Source of the DNA: SPDF01 sp963699825
GTDB lineage: Bacteria; Gemmatimonadota; Gemmatimonadetes; Gemmatimonadales; GWC2-71-9
Length of the DNA: 64,000 nt
Assembly (NCBI GenBank): GCA_963699825.1
Contig: CAVOVI010000004.1
Span: 496,001-560,000, forward strand
Direction: 5' to 3'
In this document: one piece after another, positions 46,918 through 55,677 of the stretch
Layout of the letters: the number at the start of each line of letters is the position of its first letter
How positions within the stretch are numbered: the stretch's first letter is position 1
The notes under the pieces: model-generated
Database searches by the model: none
Told to the model about the DNA's origin: nothing
Seen by the model: only the letters and a program-made list of their open reading frames with translations
Program-made: the position numbers and the translations under genes

Positions 46918-48158
46918 GCGACACGGGCCCTGACGCCCCCGCACAGATCCTGGTGGTCGACGATGTCGAGATGAACCGCGATCTGCTCTCGCGGCGCGTC
47001 CGGCGACTCGGGCACGAGGTCCTGCTGGCGGCGGACGGCGTGCAGGCGATGGACACGCTCCGCAAGCAGGCGGTGGACGTGGTCCTCCTCGACATCATGA
47101 TGCCGAACATGAACGGCTATGAAGTGCTGGAGGCGATGGCGGCCGACGAGCAACTCCAGCGAGTGCCGGTCATCATGATCTCCGCCATCGACGACAAGGA
47201 GAGCATCGCCCGCTGCATTGAACTCGGTGCCGACGACTACCTCCCGAAGCCCTTCGATCCGCTCATCCTCAAGGCGCGACTCGGTGCCTCGCTGGCCCGC
47301 AAGCGTCTGCACGAGCGGGAACAGCTCTACCAGAAGAGCCTGGTGCGGGAGCTCGAGATCGGCCGCGAAATCCAGGCCCACTTCCTGCCGAGTGACTTGC
47401 CATCCCTCACGGGCTTCGACTTTGCCGCGCGCCTCCGGTCGGCCAAGCTGGTCGGCGGGGATTTCTACGATCTCTTTCCCCTGGCCGGCGGCAAGGAAAT
47501 CGTGGTGGCGATTGGTGACGTCTGCGACAAGGGCGTCGGCGCCGCGCTCTTCATGGCCCTCTTCCGAAGCCTGCTCCGCGCGCTCGCGGAGCAATCCGAC
47601 GGCGTTCGGTGGAGCGATCGCGGCACGAGCCGGGATCGGCGCCGGGATGCCGGGCCACGGGCGGCCGCCGTCACGAATCACCTGCTCCGGACCATCACGC
47701 TGGTCAACGACTACGTGGCCGGCACCCACAGCAGTTCGAACATGTTCGCCACCGTCTTCTTCGCCATCGTGGACGGCGAGACCGGCCTGGTGCAGTACAT
47801 CAACGCCGGGCAGGAGCCGCCGGTGGTGGTCGGACCGCAACGGCACCCGCGAGCTGCCGCCCACGGGGCCCGCGCTGGGTCTGATGCCGGGACTGCCGTT
47901 CGCGGTTGGAAGCAGACGACGCTCGCCCCAGGCGAATCGCTCGTCGCCTGGACCGACGGCGTCACCGAGGCCAGGACCGACGCAGGAGACGAGTTGTTTG
48001 GGGAAGAGCGCGCACTGCAGACCGTGCAGGCGGCGACCGACTCAGCGGAGGAGATGCTCGACGGATTGCTCGCAGCGGTGGATCGGTGGGCCGGCAGCGC
48101 CGAGCAGTCGGATGACATCACCCTCGTGGCCGTGCGCCGCCTCCCGGGCGAAGCCTAG
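46914..48158 (+). CDS. Receiver-PP2C (RsbU/SpoIIE-type) serine phosphatase
   Basis: This 414-residue response regulator has a receiver domain (1-125, phospho-acceptor D60 in LLDIMMP, K in LPKPFDP), a short coiled linker and a PP2C domain (GGDFYD, GDVCDKGVG, WTDGVTEA, SDDITLV). Such proteins dephosphorylate an RsbV-type antagonist when the receiver is phosphorylated. Between about 47835 and 47910 the sensible family sequence (RNGTRELPPTGPALGLMPG) is in another frame although the overall frame stays open, implying two compensating indels. The RsbW-RsbV gene is convergent, with overlapping stops. Confidence 0.9.
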   Translation: MSDTGPDAPAQILVVDDVEMNRDLLSRRVRRLGHEVLLAADGVQAMDTLRKQAVDVVLLDIMMPNMNGYEVLEAMAADEQLQRVPVIMISAIDDKESIARCIELGADDYLPKPFDPLILKARLGASLARKRLHEREQLYQKSLVRELEIGREIQAHFLPSDLPSLTGFDFAARLRSAKLVGGDFYDLFPLAGGKEIVVAIGDVCDKGVGAALFMALFRSLLRALAEQSDGVRWSDRGTSRDRRRDAGPRAAAVTNHLLRTITLVNDYVAGTHSSSNMFATVFFAIVDGETGLVQYINAGQEPPVVVGPQRHPRAAAHGARAGSDAGTAVRGWKQTTLAPGESLVAWTDGVTEARTDAGDELFGEERALQTVQAATDSAEEMLDGLLAAVDRWAGSAEQSDDITLVAVRRLPGEA

Positions 48159-48494
48159 CCGCCGAAGCTCGCCACCGCGGCATCGACGTCGGGATAGAGC
48201 TTGAGGATGCTGGTAAAGCCGCTGAGTTCCAGCACCTTGCGCACGTTGTCGCGCACCGCCGCGAGACGGACGTCGCCGCCGCGGCTCCGGGCGTCCTTGA
48301 CGACCGCCAGCAGGACACGGAGACCGGCACTGCTGGTGTAGTCGACGCCCGCCAGTGACACGACCATCTGGTGCCCCCCCTCCGCCGACCTCCCCGCCGA
48401 GCACCCGGCTCAACTCCGCCGATGTCAGTCCGTCCACGTTCCCGTGCACATCAGCCACGGTCACCTGACCGCGTCGTTCGACTTCAATTTGCAT
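48155..48494 (-). other. STAS (anti-sigma-factor antagonist) domain portion
   Basis: This segment encodes about 112 residues with the STAS pattern: GQVTVADVHGNVDGLTSAEL, then VDYTSSAGLRVLLAVVKDA with the phosphorylatable serine, and a C-terminal LYPDVDAAVASF. ATG 48494 could serve as an independent start (GGGGCAAGG upstream is weak). The C7 run interrupts the frame. The cognate phosphatase is likely the convergent 46914 gene. Confidence 0.75.
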
Positions 48495-48953
48495 GGCACC
48501 TTGCCCCAGCGTAGTGGAAGAAAGTGATCCGGCAGATCCGAATCGCTTGATCATGGTCAGTTCATTTCCGCGCTCACCGAGATTGCGATGGCGCACCTCG
48601 TCCATCAGCTTGCCGACCAGGTGCCAGCCCAACCCCCCGATCCGGCGATCCTCCCAGTCGGATCCGAGATCCGGTGCCGGCGCCTGCACGGGGGCGAAGG
48701 GCGTTCCCTCATCCAGCACCGTGAGGGTGAGGGCCCCCGACTCCACACGCGCCCGCAACACCAGCGGGCCGGGGGCCCCCTCCGGATAGGCGTGATTGAT
48801 CACGTTGATCAGCACCTCTTCGGCGGCGAGCCGCACGTCGTGCTCGCCCTCCCCATCGGCCCCCGACTCGCGCGCGGCGTGCGTCGCCACGTCAAGCAGT
48901 TCGGCCAAGGCATCCAGCCGCGCCGTGGTATGCACCACGCGGACGAGAGTCAT
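48155..48953 (-). CDS. RsbW-type kinase fused in frame to an RsbV/STAS domain (one apparent frameshift)
   Basis: ATG 48953 opens a GHKL anti-sigma kinase domain of about 150 residues (N-box EEVLINVINHAY, G1 VLDEGTPF, G2 GGLGWHLVGKLMDEV). There is no stop before the adjoining STAS domain beginning MQIEVERRG at 48494. After a run of seven C at 48374-48380 the STAS domain continues in another frame to the stop at 48155. With that indel repaired, kinase and antagonist form one polypeptide of about 266 residues. RsbW binds and silences a sigma factor and phosphorylates RsbV. If an internal start at 48494 is used, the two are also made separately. Confidence 0.75.
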
Positions 48954-48957
48954 GCGG

Positions 48958-50331
48958 TTAGTTCGACCGTCCGCAGGGCTGCAGCGGTGTCGGGGTAAGC
49001 CCGAAGACCGCGCGAAATGCCGTGGAGTCGGACGCCGGCATCGTGCCCAGGAAGGACGCAGGCGCGGACGGTGCGTTCAGGCAAAGATCGCCGACGCGCA
49101 CCGGGAACCGCGCGAGGAGTTGGGATTCCGCCGCGGTCGAACGGGGTGTCAGTGGCGCCGTCACCATCGACGCTCTGGCCGCAAACAGGGCAACGGCCGC
49201 GCTGAGATCCTTCTTCTTGCTCACCTGCGGCTGCCCATCGCTCAGGCGGAGGTTCACCAGTCGCATCGAGTCCAACCGGGCTTCGGGTGTGCCGACCAGG
49301 CGTACCGCCATCGGTGTCCGCTTCTTGCCGACCAGCGTCAGCTCAACGACGGCGCTCCCTCCAGCGGCCCAGACAGACGCCGAACTGACGGTGAGGTCGG
49401 ACACCTTGCCGGCGCACCCAGGCTTGTTCGCGCAGGGCTGGTAGCCGGCCAGCGCCGTCTCCATCGGATCGGCCAGCGCCGAAGCGGGGACCTCGACCGC
49501 GAAGGAGAGGTCGAGGTTCCGCAGGGGGGCGGTGCCCGCGGCGGACGCCAGGGCATTTCGGAGACTGCTCACCTTGACGGTCGCACGCAGCCGCTGCGTG
49601 ACCGAATCCTTGCCCTCCGAGGTCGCGGCCCGTGCCGTCACTGAGGCCGCCACCGAGTAGCGACCCGCACCCGGCACCGGCGCCACGAGCGTGGTCCCGA
49701 CCTGGGTCGTGGCGTACTTCTGTCCTGTCGTGTCGGTCACGCTCAAGGCCCACTCACCCGTCGTGGATCCGGACGTCTCGATCACGAGCTGGTCGCGATC
49801 GGTCGCGCCACCACCGATCGTGACCCACGCCTGACCGCGCGCCATCGTCGCGGCCTGTGCCTCGGTGGCGTTCAGCGTCGTGCAACTGAGCGTCGCCTTG
49901 GTGCGCCAGTGGCCCCGCCGTGCCGTCGCCGTGGCATTGAGCGTAAAACCCACCGTTCCCTTCCCTGCGTCTGGCGTGACCAGCACCACCGACCGTGCGG
50001 TGGATGCCCGCCAGTCGGTGCCACACGCCTTGTTCTTCTCGTCGCCGGTCGCTTCGCCCTGCAGCTCGAAGACTTGGCCCCGCGTACCGGTTACTTCACG
50101 GAAATACCGCGTGCTGGTCTCCGCCGTGGCGGAGCCGTCCACCCACCCGTTACCGGTGGCAGTCGCCTCGAACGATGGTGCAGGCGCCAGTTCCACGGCG
50201 ACCGGAGTCACTTCGGCTGGCGGCGCGACAGGCGACGGCGCCTCGGTGGGTGTGGAACCGCCGCTGCTGCAGGCCAGCGCGCCGATCAAGAGCAGGGGGG
50301 CGGCGTGTGCACGCCGAAACAATGCGGTCAA
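48958..50331 (-). CDS. Putative lipoprotein, 457 aa
   Basis: The N-terminus shows a signal with an I-G-A-L-A-C lipobox, so the protein is lipid-anchored. A Pro/Thr-rich linker and a large beta-rich, threonine-rich region (about 60-440) with two cysteine pairs follow. Family not recognised. It lies between the receiver gene (4 bp ATGA overlap) and the RsbW-RsbV gene (4 bp gap), so it belongs to the signalling operon and may be a surface or periplasmic sensor or output. Unusual composition but no repeats. Confidence 0.7.
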   Translation of the reverse strand: MTALFRRAHAAPLLLIGALACSSGGSTPTEAPSPVAPPAEVTPVAVELAPAPSFEATATGNGWVDGSATAETSTRYFREVTGTRGQVFELQGEATGDEKNKACGTDWRASTARSVVLVTPDAGKGTVGFTLNATATARRGHWRTKATLSCTTLNATEAQAATMARGQAWVTIGGGATDRDQLVIETSGSTTGEWALSVTDTTGQKYATTQVGTTLVAPVPGAGRYSVAASVTARAATSEGKDSVTQRLRATVKVSSLRNALASAAGTAPLRNLDLSFAVEVPASALADPMETALAGYQPCANKPGCAGKVSDLTVSSASVWAAGGSAVVELTLVGKKRTPMAVRLVGTPEARLDSMRLVNLRLSDGQPQVSKKKDLSAAVALFAARASMVTAPLTPRSTAAESQLLARFPVRVGDLCLNAPSAPASFLGTMPASDSTAFRAVFGLTPTPLQPCGRSN

Positions 50332-50699
50332 GGCGTCGCTCCGAGAAGGGTGGTGATCTTCAGAAGTAACCGGTCCATCTCGACCGGCTTTGTATCATAG
50401 TCGTCGCAACCCGCTTCGAGGGCACGTTCGCGGTCGCCCGCCATCGCATGCGCCGTAAGCGCGATCACGCGAACATCGGCGATCTCGGGGTCGGCGCGCA
50501 AGCGCCGTGTTGCTTCCCATCCGTCGATGCCCGGCAGGCTCATGTCCATCAGGACCAGGTCGGGCCGCTCCGCACGGATCAGCTCGAGGCCGCGTTCACC
50601 GTCCTCGGCCACGACGACGGTGTAACCGCGACGGGTCAGCCGGCGGGAGAGCATGTCCCGGTTCAGCTCGTTGTCTTCCACCAACAGAATCTTCGCCAC
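50328..50699 (-). CDS. Single-domain response regulator
   Basis: This 123-residue stand-alone receiver has the acidic pair in VEDNE, the phospho-acceptor Asp in LVLMDMSLPG, the switch Thr in ALTAHAM and Lys in DTKPVE. Similar DivK/CheY-like proteins shuttle phosphate between a hybrid kinase and another module. It lies 3 bp after the hybrid kinase gene and overlaps the lipoprotein gene, so it is co-transcribed. Confidence 0.93.
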   Translation of the reverse strand: MAKILLVEDNELNRDMLSRRLTRRGYTVVVAEDGERGLELIRAERPDLVLMDMSLPGIDGWEATRRLRADPEIADVRVIALTAHAMAGDRERALEAGCDDYDTKPVEMDRLLLKITTLLGATP

Positions 50700-50702
50700 C
50701 GA

Positions 50703-53183
50703 CTAACCCTCCCCCGGACCGGACTCTGACAACAGGCGCTTCATTTCCGCCACCAGCGCCTCGCCGTCGAGATGGTCCTTGTCGAACACCCGCGCGACAT
50801 TCGTGGAGAGGTGCTCCCGCTCTTCAGCCGTCAGATCGTGCGCCGTCACCACCACCACCGGAACCTGTTCCCCACCCGCCCGCCCGCGGAGCGCGGCGAG
50901 GAAGTCAAATCCGTTCATCTCGGGCATCATCAGGTCGAGCAGGATGAGATCCGGGAGGCCCCGTCCAAGCGCTTCCAGGCCTTCCACGCCATTCCGGGCC
51001 TCCTGCACCTCCCACGCCTCGCCGCGAAGCAATTCCCGCATCCGGTCCCGCGCCGCCTCGTCGTCATCGATCACCAGGGCGCGCCCTCCGCCCTCGTGCC
51101 GGAACCGGCGGATGACGCGGATGAGGCGGTCCCGGTCCACGGGCTTGGTCAGGTACTCCGAGGCGCCGAGCGAGAACCCCAGGTTCTTGTCGTCGATGAT
51201 AGTCAGCATCACGACGGGAATCTTGGCCAGCTCGGGGTCCCCCTTGAGGGTGCGCAGCACGTTCCACCCGTCGCTCCCCGGCATCATCACGTCGAGCGTG
51301 ATGACCGCCGGCTTGAGCTGGCGTGCCAGCTCGACGCCTTCCTCACCGCTCATGGCGGGGACGACCGCGATCCCTTCCTTCTCAAGCGTGCGCCGTACCA
51401 TGTCGTGCATCGCCGGGTCGTCGTCGATGACCAGCACCGTCCCCTTCGGGCCCGCCATGAGCGCGACATGATCGCTGGTGACCGGACGGGCCACGACTTC
51501 CGTCGGCAGCACCAGCGTAAAGGTCGACCCGACCCCCTGGACGCTCTCCACCGTCACCGTGCCCCCCATCAGCTCGGCAAACCGCTTCGTGATGGTCAGG
51601 CCGAGACCGGTACCGCCGTACTTTCGCGTGGTGGAAGCATCCGCCTGCGTGAACGGCTGAAAGAGGCGCTCCACCTGTTCCGGCGTCATGCCGATACCGC
51701 TGTCCTCGACCGCCATCCGGATCCACCGCTGGCCCTCCACGACATCCGCCCGCACGCGCAGGGTCACCGTGCCCCCGTCCGTGAACTTCGACGCGTTGCT
51801 GAGCAGGTTGAAGAGCGACTGCCGCAGCTTGGTCATGTCGGCATGAATGCTCCCCACGTCGTCGGGGCAGTCCACGACCAGGGAGTTGTTCTTCTGCGCC
51901 ACCAGCGGCTGGATGGTGCTGACCACATCCTCGAGCATTGCCCGGACGGCAAAGGTTTCGAGGTAAAGGTCCATCTTCCCCGCCTCGACCTTCGAGAGGT
52001 CGAGAATGTCGTTGATCAGCTGCAGGAGATGCCGGCCGGCGCCGTGAATCTTGCGGAGGTCAGGCACGAGATCGTCGAGCTTCCGGTCCTCGGCCTCCTC
52101 CTCCAGGATCTCGCTGTAGCCGATGATCGCGTTGAGGGGAGTCCGGAGTTCGTGGCTCATGTTGGCGAGGAAGCGACTCTTGGCCTTGTTGGCGACTTCC
52201 GCCGCTTCCCGTGCCTGGCCCAGCGCGGTGTTGCTCTCCTCGAGTTCGTGGGTCCGCAACCGGACCTTGTCCTCGATGGTGGCGTAGGTTTGCCGGAGAT
52301 CGGCCGCCATGCGGTTGAAGGCGCCGGCCAGGGCCCCGACCTCGTCGCGGCTCCGGACCTTCACCTCCTGCGGCCACTCACCCTCGCCGAGACGGGCGAC
52401 GGCGGTGTGAATCGCACGGAGCGGGCGGAGCATGCCTCGGGTCAGGACGAAGAGAAGCAGCGAGGCGCCCGAGGCGATCAGCAGCACCAGGGGCAGCAGC
52501 CCTTCGGCGACCTGCCGGGAGGCCTGGGTCGCGGCGGCGGCGAACGGCGCGTAGGGCGTCGCCGCGTAGAAGACGCCAAGGACGGCACGGTTTCCGCCCT
52601 CACCCCGGATCGGCCAGTACAGCGTCCAGTCGTCTTCGCCGATGGTCGCCCGGCCGTCAACGACCTCCCCCTGTGCAAGCGCCAGCCCAGCCGCGACGGG
52701 AAGTTCAGTCTCCGGGTCGCGCGAGGGCATGACGGTCAGCGGACCGGCCGTGACCGTGGCGGTGTCGCTGGTCGCCAGCCTTAGCGCACGGTCATTGCCC
52801 GCCCGTTGCGCGATGCTGAGCTTGGTGCCCGTCAGGCGCGACAGTTCCACGAGCGCCGCCGTGATCTCGGCATTGCCGTAGACCTGCGACCGGCCCTTGA
52901 AGAGCTGGGTCGTGAGCGTCTCGGCGGGGGCCGCCGCTCCGGCGCTGAAGATCAGCGGGTTGCCCGGCGCCAACTGCCAGGGGCCGGGGAATCGTTCATC
53001 GAAGATGCGCTGGGCAATGCCGAGGTTGGTGGTGAGCCGTGCACTCGCCTGGTCCAGCTGCAGCCGCACCAGCTCGGCGTCGGAGCGCTCCAGGGCGAAC
53101 CAGCCGGTCAGTGCGAGCGCACCGATCACGACCGCTGAGACGACCAGCGCCACCTTGGTGGCAATGCTGCGAGTCTTGACCAC
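50703..53183 (-). CDS. Hybrid sensor histidine kinase with two receiver domains
   Basis: This protein of about 826 residues is bounded by membrane helices near 12-32 and 230-250, which enclose a periplasmic sensory domain of about 195 residues. HAMP (251-303), a coiled coil, HisKA with the phospho-accepting His at about 344 (MSHELRTPL), HATPase (NLLSNASKF, DSGIGM, GGTGLGL), and two receivers (Asp at about 631 and 750) follow. GTG triplets occur at 53189, 53186 and 53183; GGAGG ends at 53189, so 53183 has the best spacing. Domain numbers assume that start. It heads the kinase-receiver-lipoprotein-RsbW operon. Confidence 0.93.
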   Translation of the reverse strand: MVKTRSIATKVALVVSAVVIGALALTGWFALERSDAELVRLQLDQASARLTTNLGIAQRIFDERFPGPWQLAPGNPLIFSAGAAAPAETLTTQLFKGRSQVYGNAEITAALVELSRLTGTKLSIAQRAGNDRALRLATSDTATVTAGPLTVMPSRDPETELPVAAGLALAQGEVVDGRATIGEDDWTLYWPIRGEGGNRAVLGVFYAATPYAPFAAAATQASRQVAEGLLPLVLLIASGASLLLFVLTRGMLRPLRAIHTAVARLGEGEWPQEVKVRSRDEVGALAGAFNRMAADLRQTYATIEDKVRLRTHELEESNTALGQAREAAEVANKAKSRFLANMSHELRTPLNAIIGYSEILEEEAEDRKLDDLVPDLRKIHGAGRHLLQLINDILDLSKVEAGKMDLYLETFAVRAMLEDVVSTIQPLVAQKNNSLVVDCPDDVGSIHADMTKLRQSLFNLLSNASKFTDGGTVTLRVRADVVEGQRWIRMAVEDSGIGMTPEQVERLFQPFTQADASTTRKYGGTGLGLTITKRFAELMGGTVTVESVQGVGSTFTLVLPTEVVARPVTSDHVALMAGPKGTVLVIDDDPAMHDMVRRTLEKEGIAVVPAMSGEEGVELARQLKPAVITLDVMMPGSDGWNVLRTLKGDPELAKIPVVMLTIIDDKNLGFSLGASEYLTKPVDRDRLIRVIRRFRHEGGGRALVIDDDEAARDRMRELLRGEAWEVQEARNGVEGLEALGRGLPDLILLDLMMPEMNGFDFLAALRGRAGGEQVPVVVVTAHDLTAEEREHLSTNVARVFDKDHLDGEALVAEMKRLLSESGPGEG

Positions 53184-53269
53184 CACCACCTCCGTCAGAG
53201 AAACCCTGAAGAGCAGCCCGAGGCGTCAAGCTACCGAGACACGGGGTCTCTCGCCAGAGGGATTATCTT

Positions 53270-53947
53270 GTGGAGATGGACCGTCCTACGCCGTTCGAAC
53301 TCGTCTTCTCCGGACTGGCGCCGGACCACTTCCCTCCGATCCGCGATGCGCTCGCCGCGGCCAGCGTCCACCCCGGCAATCGCGACGCCTTCCTCCTGAC
53401 GCGCCCCGCCATGACCCTCCTCCGCGAATTGCGCCCCGACGATTCGGACGCAGGAGAGGGGCTCGACGAGCTCACCGCTCTCATGCATCACGTGTACGTC
53501 TTCTGGGCCGCCGGGCGGCAAGTCTGGTCACTGCCTGCCCCCGAGTTGCGGAGCCTCCTGGCCGATGCGACCGCACCCGCTGTCGCGGAGGGAGGGGCCG
53601 GATACATTCAATTTCCCGAGCGGCTCATTTGGGCCTCCCTCACGGCGGCCGGGCCATGGGAGCCACTCGACGGGTGCTTTGTCCACGCCGACCCTGAAGG
53701 CCGGCTCCGCGTGCTCGGCATCTTCGGTGTCCATCCCGCCCGGGACGGCTTCACGGTCGCGGAAGCGATCGGAGTGCCGGGCGCAATCACGGCACGTCGT
53801 GATGGCACGGCACTCTTTGCGCCCTCGCTCGACGGCGGCGCCTTTGCCGGCCTGCACTCGGTCGTCGAACCAGACGAACTGGTTGAACTCGTGGCACGCG
53901 TCCTCGCTCACCCGGGAGTCGCGTCCACACAACTGGAGGATGCATGA
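53270..53947 (+). CDS. Hypothetical soluble protein, 225 aa
   Basis: This is a mainly helical N-terminal half (DELTALMHHVYVFWAAG) followed by a beta-rich half (FPERLIWASLTAAGPWEPLDGCFVH, VLGIFGVHP). No signal peptide or recognised family. AGAGGG eight bases before GTG 53270 favours that start over ATG 53276. Its stop overlaps the PolX-like gene (ATGA), implying co-translation with it. Function unknown. Confidence 0.7.
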   Translation: MEMDRPTPFELVFSGLAPDHFPPIRDALAAASVHPGNRDAFLLTRPAMTLLRELRPDDSDAGEGLDELTALMHHVYVFWAAGRQVWSLPAPELRSLLADATAPAVAEGGAGYIQFPERLIWASLTAAGPWEPLDGCFVHADPEGRLRVLGIFGVHPARDGFTVAEAIGVPGAITARRDGTALFAPSLDGGAFAGLHSVVEPDELVELVARVLAHPGVASTQLEDA

Positions 53948-55677
53948 CCGACCGGCTGGAGAAACGCGCGGTCTCCGATGCGCTGGAGCAGATCGCCTCG
54001 TTCATGGAACTCAAGGGTGAGAACCTCTTTCGCGTCCGGACCTTCAAGACAGTCGCGCGTGTCGTCGGAGGGCTCCCTGAGACCCTGCAGCAGGCGCTGG
54101 AGGACGGGTCTCTCGCGGCCACCAAAGGGGTGGGACCCGCGACGCTCGAGGTCATCAACGAACTGGCCTCCACCGGCCGATGCGCCCTGCTCGAAGAGCT
54201 GCGTGGCCAGGTCCCCCCTGGTCTGGTCGAAATGCTCTCGATCTCAGGCCTCGGCGTCGCCAAGATCCGGCAGATTCACGAGACGCTCGGCATCGACTCG
54301 CTGCCCGAACTCGAAGCCGCCGCCTCGGACGGACGTCTGGCCGGACTTCCCCGGTTCGGGCAGAAGACCGCCGACAATATTCGGAAGAGCATTGCCTTCC
54401 TCCGTCAGGCCAGCGCCTTTCGCCTGGCGCATCACGCCGCAGAGGAAGCCCGAACCCTGACAGACGCGCTGAGCCGCGTGCCAGGCGTGCTCAGCGCGAC
54501 GGCGGCCGGAGAAGTGCGGCGCCGATGCGAGGTCGTCCGGGAGATCACCATCGTCCTGGCCGCCGAGGTGCCGGCCGCCGACATCTTCGCACGATTGAGC
54601 CAGGTACCCAGCGTCCACGAATTCGCCGGGCAGGACGAGCGGCACGTCACCCTCCGATTCGTCGGTGGCACCAGCGCCCAGATCATCGTGACTCCGCCGA
54701 AGAACGCCGGCGCCGTCCTCGTTCAGGCCACGGGGAGTGATGCCCATATGCGGCAGCTCGAGGAACGGGCCGCCACCCTGGGGTATTCCCTGCGCGGCGC
54801 AGCGCTTTGGCGCGGCAGCGAATTCGTGCCGACACCGGATGAGACCGCATTCTATCGAGCGCTCAACCTCCCCTGGATTGCGCCGGAACTCCGGGAGGGA
54901 GGGGGAGAAATCGAGGCCGCAGCGGGAGACACCCTCCCGACGCTGATCGAGGAGCAGGACCTCCTTGGCTTCCTCCATTGCCACACCAGTTACTCCGATG
55001 GGTCCAACTCGGTGGCCGACCTCGCCCGAGGAGTGCGCGATGCCGGGTACCAGTGGATCGGCATCACCGACCACAGCCAGTCGGCGGCCTACGCCGGGGG
55101 CCTCTCTCCCGAAGCGCTGGCACGACAGGCCATCGAGATCGCCGAGGTGGGAGCGGGTATGGAGGGGTTCCGGATCTTGCACGGAATCGAGGCCGACATC
55201 CTCGTCGATGGCCGCCTCGACTACGAAGACGACGTCCTCAGCCGCCTGGATTTTGTCATCGGCTCGATCCACAGCCGGTTCAACCTGAGCGGCCCGGAGA
55301 TGACGGCACGCGTGCTCACGGCGCTGGACAACCCCTACCTCACCATCCTGGGCCATCCCACCGGCCGGCTCCTGCTCTCGCGCGATGCGTACCAGATTGA
55401 TCTCGAGGCGATCTTTGCCAAGGCCGGCGCGCTCGGTGTCGCCATCGAAATCAACGCCGACCCGCATCGCCTGGACCTCGATTGGCGGGTGCTGCGGAGC
55501 GCGCGCGCCCATGGCGTCATGATTTCCGTGGGCTCGGATGCGCACAACCTCGCCGGTCTCGGCAATGTGACGTACGGCGTCGGAATCGCCCGCAAGGGGT
55601 GGCTGGGACCGGCGGAAGTGCTGAACACACGGACGGCTGAGGGGTTCCTGGCGTTCGGGAACGCACGGCGGGGCTGA
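53944..55677 (+). CDS. polX: PolX-type protein: inactivated DNA-polymerase X domain fused to an intact PHP nuclease domain
   Basis: This 577-residue protein has the bacterial PolX architecture: HhH/8-kDa region (1-160), palm/thumb-like region (160-310) and PHP domain (about 340-570). In the palm, the G-S of the nucleotide motif is G189-E190, the metal-binding D-x-D is E200-I-T202, and the third Asp (V-D-L-R) is Q246. All three catalytic Asp are lost. The PHP metal ligands are kept: H345, H347, D352, H377, E416, H443, H471, D532, H534. It should be a 3'-5' exonuclease or AP-endonuclease without polymerase activity. The nth gene follows directly, consistent with base-excision repair. Confidence 0.9.
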   Translation: MTDRLEKRAVSDALEQIASFMELKGENLFRVRTFKTVARVVGGLPETLQQALEDGSLAATKGVGPATLEVINELASTGRCALLEELRGQVPPGLVEMLSISGLGVAKIRQIHETLGIDSLPELEAAASDGRLAGLPRFGQKTADNIRKSIAFLRQASAFRLAHHAAEEARTLTDALSRVPGVLSATAAGEVRRRCEVVREITIVLAAEVPAADIFARLSQVPSVHEFAGQDERHVTLRFVGGTSAQIIVTPPKNAGAVLVQATGSDAHMRQLEERAATLGYSLRGAALWRGSEFVPTPDETAFYRALNLPWIAPELREGGGEIEAAAGDTLPTLIEEQDLLGFLHCHTSYSDGSNSVADLARGVRDAGYQWIGITDHSQSAAYAGGLSPEALARQAIEIAEVGAGMEGFRILHGIEADILVDGRLDYEDDVLSRLDFVIGSIHSRFNLSGPEMTARVLTALDNPYLTILGHPTGRLLLSRDAYQIDLEAIFAKAGALGVAIEINADPHRLDLDWRVLRSARAHGVMISVGSDAHNLAGLGNVTYGVGIARKGWLGPAEVLNTRTAEGFLAFGNARRG

